NCBI RefSeq assembly: GCF_023509525.1
Contig: NZ_JAKNCJ010000002.1
Coordinates: 62,001 to 126,000, forward strand
Length of the DNA stretch: 64,000 bases
Source: Brachybacterium equifaecis
Lineage (GTDB): Bacteria; Actinomycetota; Actinomycetes; Actinomycetales; Dermabacteraceae
Direction of reading: 5' to 3'
Part shown: one piece after another, positions 16,740 through 25,200 of the stretch
Numbering within the stretch: the stretch's first letter is position 1
Layout of the letters: each line of letters begins with the position of its first letter
Position numbers and translations under genes: made by a program
Notes under the pieces: generated by a model
What the model was told of the DNA's origin: nothing
Database searches by the model: none
The model's input: only the letters and a program-made list of their open reading frames with translations

Positions 16740-18419
16740 CCTCGATCTTTCACGGTGCTGCTGAGCGGCGGTGTCCGGCGGCGTTGCCGGTGTTCTTGCG
16801 TTGATCCTGGCATGAGGGTGTGACGGTCCGCCGCGTGTCGGTCGCGGTGGTCGGGTGTCCAGTTCCAGAGGTCCTTGTGGAGTGCGGTCAACGACGGGCC
16901 GGAAGCTATCCGGCCGGGTCAGGAAGCTGGGCGAGGCGGGCGTGGCCTGCCCGGACGATCCCGGCCCAGAGCGACTGGTCCGAGAGATGCAGGACTCGCT
17001 GACGAGCATGCCGCGCGATGCTCGCGGGGATCTGGAACAGGCGGTGACGCACGCGTTTGGGCTCCCACCGCCGTGCGGGCTGGTCGGCGTAGCCGAGCAG
17101 CCCCATCCAAGCGGTGATCTCGCTGGCCAGTGCCACGATCTGGCACCAGATCCGGTTCTGCGCGAAAGATGTCAGGGGCAGGTTCCGCAGCCCCATGTCC
17201 TTCGCGGCCCGGATCCGGTCCTCGCAGCGAGCACGCCGACGATGGCGCACTTCGAGGTCCGCGAGCTGGCCCTTGGTGGTGTTGGTCGCGAACGCGGTGA
17301 GCCGGTAGCCCTCGACGTCATCGAACCGCAGCTGCGCCCCGGGATGCGGGCGTTCGCGGCGGACGATGACGCGCATCCCCTCCGGCCAGTCCTCGTCGAG
17401 ATCGAGCAGCCCGGTCAGCTCGGCAACGTCCGCGCCTTCCCGGACCTCGCCGTCAGAGTTGTAGGCCGGCTCCCACACATCCTTCGGGATCAGGCGGAAC
17501 AGCTCCGGTGTGTTCGCGGGCAGGGTGAACCCGACCGAATAGGAGACCCGCCGCTTCACCAGCTCCTGCAGCGTCTTTTTCGTGCCGCCCGCCCCATCGA
17601 TCCGGACCAGCACCTTCTTCCCGGGCCGGGACCCCATCCCCACCTGAGCCAGCGCATCGGCGATCACGCTCTTGTGATCGGCTGCGGTGTTCGAGCCGGC
17701 GTTCCCGGGACGCAGGAGACAGGCAAGCATCTCCCCGCTCCCACCAGAGCCGTGGTCGACGAACGCCAGCAACGGATGGAATCCGAAACCCCTCTTGAAC
17801 GTTGGCCTGGCGGACTCTTTCTCGCTGTGAGAGGTCACCAGTGACGCGTCCAGGTCGATGACCAGTGGATTCTTCGCCGTCGCGCTCGCACTGGGGGCGT
17901 GGTCCCCGGCCAGAGCCCACGCATTCTTGCGAGCTCTGCGGCGGGCGAGACTGATCGCGTTCTCGACCGCGTCGACGTCAGCCGCCAGCGCGGTCAAGAG
18001 GCGGGAGATCGTCGGATCCGAGGCAACGAGCCCATACACCTCCGGTTCCGCCCGCAGCGTCGCGACGTCGGCCAGGCAGTCCCCACCCACCGCGAGCGTC
18101 AGGGCGAGGTCCGCCAGGATCTTCCCCGGATCATGACGCGCGAACTGCTTCCGCCACGGCACCAGCGCTCTCGAGAGCTCGGCGGTCAGGCCCGTCGCCC
18201 GCAGCGTCTGGGTCAGCAGCACCCCGCCGGCCTGACCGACCGCGGGCACCGGCGCGACATCAACACGAGGGCGTGGATACAACCCGGTAGCATTCACCCT
18301 GAAGGTGCTCCCTGAACTGCGACGAACTGGACCTTAGACAAGCCCTATTCTTCCAGCTCAGGAGCACCTTCACCCATCACGACCCACCCCTCGGACACCT
18401 CAACGATGAAAGCCCGAGG
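16740..18419 (-). mobile_element. IS1380-family insertion sequence, complete
   Basis: About 1.68 kb. The ends are imperfect inverted repeats: CCTCGATCTTTCA at the left and, read inward from the right, CCTCGGGCTTTCA. The flanks are ctag (16736-16739) and ctaa (18420-18423), a 4-bp target duplication with one difference. It contains one intact transposase gene. It interrupts an LtrA gene, and removing it restores that gene in frame, which fixes the boundaries well. Confidence 0.85.
16906..18297 (-). CDS. IS1380-family transposase
   Basis: 463 residues, a typical length. It shows the DDE-type motifs PLVIDLDASLV (first Asp), KVLVRIDGAGG (second Asp) and RHRRRARCEDRIRAAKDMGL (Glu region), plus the family segment FHPLLAFVDHGSG. 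No stop or frameshift is seen, so it may be active. It is transcribed in the same direction as the LtrA remnant it interrupts. Confidence 0.93.
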   Translation of the reverse strand: MNATGLYPRPRVDVAPVPAVGQAGGVLLTQTLRATGLTAELSRALVPWRKQFARHDPGKILADLALTLAVGGDCLADVATLRAEPEVYGLVASDPTISRLLTALAADVDAVENAISLARRRARKNAWALAGDHAPSASATAKNPLVIDLDASLVTSHSEKESARPTFKRGFGFHPLLAFVDHGSGGSGEMLACLLRPGNAGSNTAADHKSVIADALAQVGMGSRPGKKVLVRIDGAGGTKKTLQELVKRRVSYSVGFTLPANTPELFRLIPKDVWEPAYNSDGEVREGADVAELTGLLDLDEDWPEGMRVIVRRERPHPGAQLRFDDVEGYRLTAFATNTTKGQLADLEVRHRRRARCEDRIRAAKDMGLRNLPLTSFAQNRIWCQIVALASEITAWMGLLGYADQPARRWEPKRVRHRLFQIPASIARHARQRVLHLSDQSLWAGIVRAGHARLAQLPDPAG

Positions 18420-18450
18420 CTAACTGCCACCAGTGCCATTCGCTATGCAT
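18420..18450 (-). pseudogene. LtrA 5' fragment on the far side of the IS
   Basis: ATG at 18450 reads MHSEWHWWQL up to the IS edge, with a GGGAAGGG stretch directly upstream. The frame joins exactly to LELFFDL at 16739 once one target duplication is removed. An earlier non-ATG start is possible because the frame stays open upstream. Confidence 0.7.
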
Positions 18451-18576
18451 CCCTTCCCGCAGGACCTGCGCGGCTCTCCGCCTTTCATCAGGTCTCAGTA
18501 TCCCGACTCGCTGTCCACCTCCGCGGCGCGCTTATCGTGGGGCCACGCCCCCGCCGAGCTGGTAGCGTGAACGTCC

Positions 18577-19011
18577 ATGTGCGCGATCAATCTCTGGGCG
18601 GTGAACGCCGCGGCCTTCACCACCGAGTTCCAGCGATTCACCACGGAACGGCTCAGCGTCGCGCCCGTCGCCGAAGAGATGAGCATCAGCTCGAGCCGTG
18701 TGCGCGGCTCTTCGCGCGTTTTCACCCTGACAACACGCATGTGCGACTGCGACTCGCTGATCGGCCGGCGGGCCGATCCTGCGCGCGAGGACGAGATCAG
18801 CGCGGAACGCTGGCTCGGCTGGCTTCGCGAACTGCCCGATCATGTCCCGCATGTCTCCCGCATCGCCGTCCTCCGCGCGTGGAGCCCCGGAAACGATGTC
18901 ATCACCCCGCAGCGATCGCGCGGCATCCGGATCGGCGAACTCGACGAGACGATCCTGCGCGACATCCGCGACGACATGCTGCTGACGCTCGACTACCCAC
19001 GAACCTGGTAG
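18577..19011 (+). CDS. Hypothetical protein with a Cys-rich motif
   Basis: 144 residues, not recognised. It has an N-terminal Cys (MCAINLW), a middle motif TRMCDCDSLIG that could bind metal, and a soluble C-terminal half ending LTLDYPRTW. A hairpin terminator follows directly. Upstream TAGCGT could serve as a -10 with near-leaderless start. It lies between the IS and repeat copy B, within the first segment of the array. Confidence 0.55.
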   Translation: MCAINLWAVNAAAFTTEFQRFTTERLSVAPVAEEMSISSSRVRGSSRVFTLTTRMCDCDSLIGRRADPAREDEISAERWLGWLRELPDHVPHVSRIAVLRAWSPGNDVITPQRSRGIRIGELDETILRDIRDDMLLTLDYPRTW

Positions 19012-19020
19012 AAGACGAAC

Positions 19021-19047
19021 GCCCCGGCCGTCATCGACGACCGGGGC
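19021..19047 (+). terminator. Hairpin terminator
   Basis: GCCCCGG-c-CGTC, loop ATC, GACG-a-CCGGGGC: an 11-bp stem with one mismatch, beginning 10 bp after the stop of the hypothetical gene. Confidence 0.6.
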
Positions 19048-19068
19048 GATGCACGCAGAAGCGGCAGG

Positions 19069-19101
19069 TCACACGTTGAAGCGGAACTCCACTGCGTTCC
19101 G
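19069..19101 (-). repeat. ychF 3'-end repeat, copy B
   Basis: On the minus strand it encodes RNAVEFRFNV followed by TGA. It differs from copy A at several third positions and uses a different stop codon but keeps the VEFRFNV peptide. Right of it the sequence no longer matches A or D, suggesting a different type of element arm. Confidence 0.7.
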
Positions 19102-19131
19102 ACACGGAGAACCATCAGCGATGACGTTCCC

Positions 19132-19653
19132 TCATTTCGCGCCGAGATGCGCAGCGAGCGCGTCTGCGACCTCGTCCGCAGTCCGCGCAGCCGTATCGAA
19201 CTCCACGACCTCATCGGACCACGCGGCGTAATCAGCGCGACGGCGCTGCACGTCCGACCAGGTCGGCTCGCCGACGTGGGTGAGTCCGCGATCCCTGCCG
19301 CGGAGCCTTCGCTCATGCTCCCGCGCATCGGAGATCATGAGGTACACGAACTCGATGCGTGCACCTGTTCGCGAGGCCGCCGTCCGCCATGTCTGCCGAG
19401 CCTCGTCACTGTCGTTGACCGCATCAACGACGACATCGTGACCGAGCCGCAGATTCTGCTCCGCCATTGCACGCGCCGCCTCGTACGCCGCGACACCTAC
19501 TTCCCACCCTGCCGGCAGACCGCATGCAAGGAGCGACTCCTCGACGGCGTCGATGGACAGGTGGACCGACCCCGTGCTCGCCGCGATGATCTCGGCCACG
19601 CTTGTCTTTCCGACGCCGGGAAGGCCGGAGATCACGATGAGATGCCCGGTCAT
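19132..19653 (-). CDS. P-loop kinase/AAA family ATPase linked to HigBA
   Basis: 173 residues. Walker A GLPGVGKTS lies at residues 10-18, a LSIDAVEESL substrate loop near 33, and VVVDAVN about 75-81. The lid is Arg-rich (ERRLRGRDRG). It belongs to the small-molecule or zeta-like kinase group (AAA_33). The ATG overlaps the higA stop (ATGA), so it is co-translated with the toxin-antitoxin pair. It might phosphorylate a metabolite or an antibiotic, or act as a second toxin; the sequence does not decide. Confidence 0.75.
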   Translation of the reverse strand: MTGHLIVISGLPGVGKTSVAEIIAASTGSVHLSIDAVEESLLACGLPAGWEVGVAAYEAARAMAEQNLRLGHDVVVDAVNDSDEARQTWRTAASRTGARIEFVYLMISDAREHERRLRGRDRGLTHVGEPTWSDVQRRRADYAAWSDEVVEFDTAARTADEVADALAAHLGAK

Positions 19654-19970
19654 GCGACATGCAACGGCGTGATCGCGGCAACCTTGTCGCGCAGTGCACG
19701 GCGCTCGAGCCGGAGCTCGTAGTTCGACTGCAGATTCATCCAGAGCTCCTCGGACGTTCCGAAGTAGCGCGCCAGACGGATCGCCGTATCAGCGGTGATC
19801 CCCCGCTTGCCGTGCACGATCTCGTTGATCCGGCGCGGCGGCACACCGATGGACACGGCAAGCTTGTTCTGCGTGATCCCGAAGCCCTCGATGAAGTCCT
19901 CCATCAGGATCTCCCCCGGGTGGATCGGCTCGATCAGGTCGTCCTCAGTGGTAGTCGACGAGTTCGACAT
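19650..19970 (-). CDS. higA: HigA-type antitoxin
   Basis: 106 residues. HPGEILMEDFIEGFGITQNKLAVSIGVPPRRINEIVHGKRGITADTAIRLARYFG is the classic HigA Xre-type helix-turn-helix. It should neutralise HigB and repress the operon. The start at ATG 19970 (MSNSSTTT) lies within the 3' end of higB (26-bp overlap); an in-frame ATG at 19985 is possible. Toxin first, antitoxin second is the normal hig order. Confidence 0.88.
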   Translation of the reverse strand: MSNSSTTTEDDLIEPIHPGEILMEDFIEGFGITQNKLAVSIGVPPRRINEIVHGKRGITADTAIRLARYFGTSEELWMNLQSNYELRLERRALRDKVAAITPLHVA

Positions 19971-20226
19971 TGTCCGCACCTCCATCTCTCCAGACGAAGC
20001 AGAGACGCCATTGCGCGTTCACGCGGATGCTGTGCTGCCCGCGTCGGTCACCGACCAGACGCTCCAGGCGGTTGCCTGGCGGGACCCTGAGGTCCTCGAC
20101 ATCCTTCGCCGCATGAATCAGCTCGAGCTTCCGCAAGGTCGCCCTCTGCACCGTCCGGTCAACGCGCTTGACGTACTGCTCATGCCAGATGCGCTCGGTG
20201 TCCTTGCTGCCGAACGATCTGATCAC
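19945..20226 (-). CDS. higB: HigB-type ribosome-dependent mRNA interferase toxin
   Basis: 93 residues from GTG 20226. It has the RelE-fold markers FGSKDTERIWHEQYVKRVD near the N-terminus, LELIHAAKDVEDLRVPPGNRLERL and the catalytic-end RVNAQWRLCFVWRDG. It should cleave mRNA on the ribosome. Upstream a TATACA element suggests its promoter, lying between the gene and repeat copy C, so the pair is carried with its own promoter in a 1.2-kb segment. Confidence 0.87.
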   Translation of the reverse strand: MIRSFGSKDTERIWHEQYVKRVDRTVQRATLRKLELIHAAKDVEDLRVPPGNRLERLVGDRRGQHSIRVNAQWRLCFVWRDGGADNVELVDYH

Positions 20227-20259
20227 TCGACCAGTGTATAACGGGGTGCGTCATTAACG

Positions 20260-20292
20260 CTAGACGTTAAACCGGAACTCCACTGCGTTCCA
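20260..20292 (-). repeat. ychF 3'-end repeat, copy C
   Basis: On the minus strand it encodes WNAVEFRFNV then TAG. It shares the N-A-V variant with copy B, so B and C look like one subtype and A, D and E another. Confidence 0.7.
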
Positions 20293-20442
20293 GGACAGAG
20301 CAACCTCTACGCGTGCGCAGCATCCCGGACCCCGACATGCCGACTCACCGCAGCCCGGTCACGGAGAACGATCCCCCTCTCGGGCTCGCGCAGGCCGTTC
20401 AGACTTTGCGCCCGAGTTCGTCAGCATCCAAGCGCGCAGAGA

Positions 20443-20483
20443 TTGAACCAACTCTCGAGCAGTAGGTAGACTGACCTACCTAC
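20443..20483 (+). promoter_or_regulatory. Promoter and operator of the tetR-eamA unit
   Basis: A perfect 8-bp inverted repeat, GTAGGTAG (20462-20469) and CTACCTAC (20476-20483), has a 6-base spacer. It overlaps a candidate -10 (TAGACT, 20467-20472) with TTGAAC 18 bases upstream as -35. The position, 15 bp before the tetR start, fits autorepression by the TetR protein. Confidence 0.6.
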
Positions 20484-20498
20484 CGACCGGAGGGCGAC

Positions 20499-21065
20499 AT
20501 GAGTCAGGGATCAGCGCGAGAGAGGCTGCTCGATGCTGCGGCGAGACGCTTCTACGAGGATGGAGTGCACGCGACAGGGATCGACACGATCACTTCTGAG
20601 GCCGGGGTCGCGAAGAAGAGCCTCTACAACAACTTCTCGTCCAAGGCAGAGCTCGTCAGCGCCTATATCGATTCCCGCCACGAGGAGTGGCTCGGCCTCC
20701 ACCAGGCACGTGCGGCGAAGGCGTCCACGGCAGCAGACCGAGTGCTGACAGTGTTCGACGCCTACATCGACCACGCGAACGATGCCTACGGCAAGGGCTT
20801 CCGGGGATGCGGACTGCTCAATGCGGCCGCCGAGTTTCCGGCCGGACACCCAGCTCGCTCGACCGTGCGCGCGCACAAGGAGCAGGTGGAGCGGATTCTC
20901 GTCGAGAACCTGGAAGTCATGGCCACCGAAGCCGAAGCACTGGAGCTGGCCGAGCACTTCAGCTTCCTCCTCGAAGGAGCCGTCGCACGGGCAGGTCTCG
21001 AGGGCACCCCGGCGCGCCTGGAGCACGCCCGAGCCATCGCATCGCGGATGCTGGCCGCACTGTGA
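20499..21065 (+). CDS. TetR family regulator of an exporter
   Basis: 188 residues. The helix-turn-helix RRFYEDGVHATGIDTITSEAGVAKKSLYNNFSSKAELV is typical; GCGLLNAAAEFP in the C-domain matches the AcrR-like subgroup (TetR_C_16-type). It is coupled to the EamA gene by a GTGA overlap and preceded by a palindromic operator, so it likely controls its own operon in response to a substrate of the exporter. Confidence 0.87.
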   Translation: MSQGSARERLLDAAARRFYEDGVHATGIDTITSEAGVAKKSLYNNFSSKAELVSAYIDSRHEEWLGLHQARAAKASTAADRVLTVFDAYIDHANDAYGKGFRGCGLLNAAAEFPAGHPARSTVRAHKEQVERILVENLEVMATEAEALELAEHFSFLLEGAVARAGLEGTPARLEHARAIASRMLAAL

Positions 21066-22006
21066 AGCGAGGCTCCCCCACCGGCATCTTCGCGGTGCTC
21101 GCCGCCGCCCTCCTGTGGGGTACCACGGGGACTGCGGCGACGTTCGCACCGACAGTCGGCCCGCTGGCCATGGGCGCGGCCGCGCTCGGCATCGGCGGAA
21201 TCCTGCAGGCAGCCATCGCTGCCCCCTCGCTTCGACGGGAGCGTCCCGCACTGTCCTCGCATCGTGGGACGGTGATCGCCGGAGCCGCAGCCGTGGTGAT
21301 CTACCCGCTGGCCTTCTACAGCTCGATGCATCTGGCCGGCGTCGCGATCGGCACGGTCGTCTCCCTCGGCTCTGCCCCGATCGCCTCAGGCCTTCTGGAA
21401 CGGGTGATCGAGCGACGCAGCCTCAGCGGCTGGTGGATGCTCGCAGCGACTCTCGGCATCGCGGGCAGCGCAGTACTGTGCGCTGCGAAGATGCACGATG
21501 CGCCGAGCGAGACGCTCCCCACGGTCGCCGGCGTCATCCTCGGCCTGGTCGCCGGCGCGACCTACGCCCAGTATTCGTGGAGCGCTCACCGCCTCATGAA
21601 CCACGGGGTCGGGCGTGCGGCAGCGATGGGCGCGGTCTTCGGCCTGGGCGGCATCGCCCTGATGCCCGTCCTCCTGCTGACCGGCGCACCGCTTCTCGCT
21701 TCCACCCAGGCCATCATGGTCGCGGCCTACATGGCGCTGATCCCCATATTCCTCGGCTATCTGCTCTTCGGATACGGCCTCACACGCGTCACTGCCAGCA
21801 CCGCGACGACGCTCACCCTCGCCGAGCCAGCGATCGCCGCCTCCCTGGCGGTGGTCATCGTCGGAGAACGCCTACCTGCCATCGGATGGGCTGGGCTCGC
21901 GGGCATCTGCGCCTCGCTCCTGGTCCTCTCCCTCGCACCTGCGACACAGGCGAGTGCCGCTGAACCGTCGCGTTCGAGCGAGCTCCCGGTACGTCAGGAA
22001 GTCTGA
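21062..22006 (+). CDS. EamA/DMT-type exporter
   Basis: 314 residues with about 10 helices in two EamA repeats: AALLWGTTGTAATF opens the first, and LVAGATYAQYSWSAHR begins the second. TLAEPAIAASLAVVIVGERL is the standard helix-9 EamA motif. It should export a small metabolite, amino acid or drug. GTG 21062 overlaps the tetR stop. It lies in the segment between repeat copies C and D. Confidence 0.85.
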   Translation: MKRGSPTGIFAVLAAALLWGTTGTAATFAPTVGPLAMGAAALGIGGILQAAIAAPSLRRERPALSSHRGTVIAGAAAVVIYPLAFYSSMHLAGVAIGTVVSLGSAPIASGLLERVIERRSLSGWWMLAATLGIAGSAVLCAAKMHDAPSETLPTVAGVILGLVAGATYAQYSWSAHRLMNHGVGRAAAMGAVFGLGGIALMPVLLLTGAPLLASTQAIMVAAYMALIPIFLGYLLFGYGLTRVTASTATTLTLAEPAIAASLAVVIVGERLPAIGWAGLAGICASLLVLSLAPATQASAAEPSRSSELPVRQEV

Positions 22007-22118
22007 ATCAGACAGCCACAGATGGACGTCGCAGGACCTGGAGATCCGCCCCGGTACCGGGATCGAAAAACTCGGTGCGGCTCAGAAAGTTCTGTGGAGA
22101 GGTTGAAGCGAGACGCGA

Positions 22119-22151
22119 CTAGACGTTGAACCGAAACTCCACCACATCCCG
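22119..22151 (-). repeat. ychF 3'-end repeat, copy D
   Basis: On the minus strand it encodes RDVVEFRFNV then TAG. The bases on the right, GTAGCCGAAT, match those next to copy A outside the ychF-like region, evidence that the repeated unit is longer than the coding match. Confidence 0.75.
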
Positions 22152-22245
22152 TAGCCGAATAACGTCTGTGGTCGCTGCGACGACTGTTCAGCTTAGGAAG
22201 CTCGCAATGCCCCGCGATCCTGGCGCGGGACACTAGCCTTACCGA

Positions 22246-25200
22246 TCAATGGAGTCCGCGTCGGAAGCGTTCGGCGTCCCCCTCATTGCGCCGTGCGTAG
22301 CTCTCGTACGAGCCAGCGACTCGCCTAAACAGACTAGCCACTCGAGGTGCTTCGTCCGCGAGAGCTTCGGCCTTGGCTCGATAGTCCTCAGCAAGTTTGA
22401 GCTCTTGCTCGCCGCCGTCCTCCAGGCCGCGACTGGAGAAGCCGCGACTATTAACGATCTGGAGGTAAAGGCCAGTTTCGACGTGATCGAGTTGCACTTC
22501 TTCGAGGAGGTCCCGCACGACGAAGCCGGGCCAGGTGCCGTCAGCGTCTGGTGGGGTGTGCCCGAGAACCTGTCCAATATGCTGTAGGCCCACCTCGGTC
22601 CGGCCGCCTTCCGCGAGGAGCTCCATTGCGCTATCAATCCAGGCTCGAAGCACCTCAGCATTCATGACGCCATCGACTAGCCCCGGCGGTGAGTCCCAGG
22701 CGTTGAGCAGGCGGTACGCATTGGTTGCCATAGAAGCGTCGCGCTGCTCTTCGCCAGCTTGGTCCTCGGCGACTTCTTCGTCTTCACTCTTCGGCCGGGC
22801 ACGGTAGACGGTGCACACGACCCCGACGAACTCCGCGGGGTCAGCAGCCAAACTTTCGGATAGCGCTGGGACTTTCGCGTCGTATCCGAGCGCTGGAAGG
22901 TACGACCACTGCAGCCGGACAAGGTCGCCAGGCTCAAGATGCTCGCGCATGGCTTCGAGATAGGCAAAAAGTTGCTGGAAGTCATAGGTCGATAGGTCGC
23001 GAGCAGCGGCAGATTGAGCTTGATGTGCCAGGAGTCCGTCCAGCGCCCGCACAATGAGCTCCGCTGCTTGTGGGCGCGGCCCGTCCTTGTCGATGTGTGA
23101 GTACATGCTCATGAGATGCAAAACGTCGGCGTGGCGGCCAGCTTGGATCAATCGATCGGCAACCTCGTCGATCTTGTCGAAGTCTTGCCCCAAGCCGAGC
23201 GGTTGGAACGCCGCCCAGTACCCGGTCTCAAGCTCCGGGTCTGCAGCAGCCAAAGCCCACGCCTCCGGTAGGTTGTCACGCGCGACAAGCAGGAGTCGAG
23301 CACGCTGATCAACCGTGAGATCGTCCCGTTCGAGTAATCCTGTAATGAGCTCGAATCCTTCGAGGGAGTAGCGAGCTGAAAAGTACGACATCGCGGTACT
23401 GACGAGATCTTGGTCCTCAGCCGCCAACCAACCAAGAAGTTCTTCGTCGTGCGACGAGCCGACGTTCGCCAGGGCGATGCCAACGGACCCAGGTACCGAT
23501 GCATCGCGTGCCAGTCGTGTGATGGCGTCGAATCCACCCTCGGCTTCGATCTCTTTAATGGCTTCAATGCGTTGGCGTCCGAGCTCGCGCTCAAAGCCTT
23601 CATAGTCATCTAGTCTGCGAGCGCCGACATACGGAGTCCATGACTGGAAGAGTCCGACCAGCCGGAGGTACACGGACTTTGGCCGGTAGCGCGCGGCCAG
23701 CGCGTCGAGCTTGCCCAGCTCCTCGTCGGGGAGCACCCATGCCGCATCCGGAAACTCGCGATGATGGCCGATGAGGTCCACGAGTGTTCGCCACAACGTA
23801 TCCCGGAAATCACTCGCAAACTCCGACTGGTCGGCCATCGAATCGAGGGCCGCCACCACACGCTCTCGATCTGCTGGTGGCAAATCTGAAGTGTGAGCAA
23901 GGATCGTTGACCAGCGCTGTGCGTCCTCGCCGGCGTCCTTGATACAGCGCTCGACCGCGGCGGTCGTCATCTTCCAGATCTCGCCGTATGTCACCGAAAG
24001 CTTTTCCGGCTTCCAGGTTCGGAACGCTGGTACGCTGATCGGAAAGTGCGTCCCGTGATTCTCTGGAAGCATGCTGCTCTCCAACTTCCAGGCGGCGTCG
24101 GGATGCCTGTGCCGCAACGTGTCGAGGACTGCGATTCGCCGGTCCGGATCGACGGAGTTGTCGGGATGCCACGGGCGGAAAATTGCAGCCAGTGAGGCGG
24201 CGGGACGGTTTGTCATCCGGCCACCTGGATCGATCTCGTCCAGGCGGGCCAGGAGATCGACGGCACGACCGAAGTGATCGGGGGACCAGGACACGCACTC
24301 AAGGGCCCACAGCAGATTGCTATGGGGAGTGCCTCCCGAAAAGAACCCGGATTCGTCCGCGTGGTCCTGGAACATGGTGCCCAACAAAGGATTATCGCCC
24401 GCTGCTGCTGCGCCAACCCCATCGAGGAAGGCATCTGGCCCGGCCTCAGCGAGCAGCGGCAATATGTCAGCGATCGATTGCCACGCTTGCCCAGTGCCGT
24501 CTGCCGACGCCCATTCGAGCAGCTTCCTGACTAAATAGTTCGCAAAGTCTGAACCTGACGCTCCGCCCGGCAAGGCGACAGTTCCGCCGTAAATCCCCAA
24601 TAGGGCCAGTGACTGAGCGAGGCCGCGGCGGAGGTCACCGGAATAGCGGCGAGTCTTGCCGTCGATCGGTGCTCTCCACCGTTGGTCCCGCGGTAGCTCG
24701 AGGGCCGGATCACCCTCTGCGAGAACCATCTCGACGATGGTCTCAAATCGCATCATGTCGTCGTGGGTCAGCTTCGACACCAACAGCATCCACGCATCCA
24801 CCGCCGAGACAAGATGCCAGGCTCCGTCAGTACGTATCGCCAGAGGATCGGTGGGACTGTCGGCGATCCCTGTAATCTCCTCTCTAAACGACTCGTAGTC
24901 GGTTCCCGTGAGCGCCTCGAGAATCGAACGATCCCCTTCCACGTTGTCTCCCCAGGAACCAGCCAACAGGATTGATCGGAAGTTTCGGGACGGACTCGCA
25001 TCGGCCCAGGTCGGTCGATGCAAGACGGCCTTTACGGCCAGGTTTCGCCGCAGCCCGGTCAAGCTTCGACGTGCGAGTCTGCCGAGCGCGTCGGTCTTGT
25101 CTCTGTCCGTGAACCCGGCGCTCTTCAGCGCGGTTGCTACCTCGGCGGCGTCTAATGCCGGAAGCGTGACATCAGAGCCTTCAGTGGATATGACCGGCAC

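Noticed and set aside
16740-17009. A continuous frame that extends LtrA upstream to an ATG at 17009.
   Set aside because: The upstream part lies inside the IS1380 element and overlaps its transposase; the true LtrA N-terminus is found at 18420-18450.
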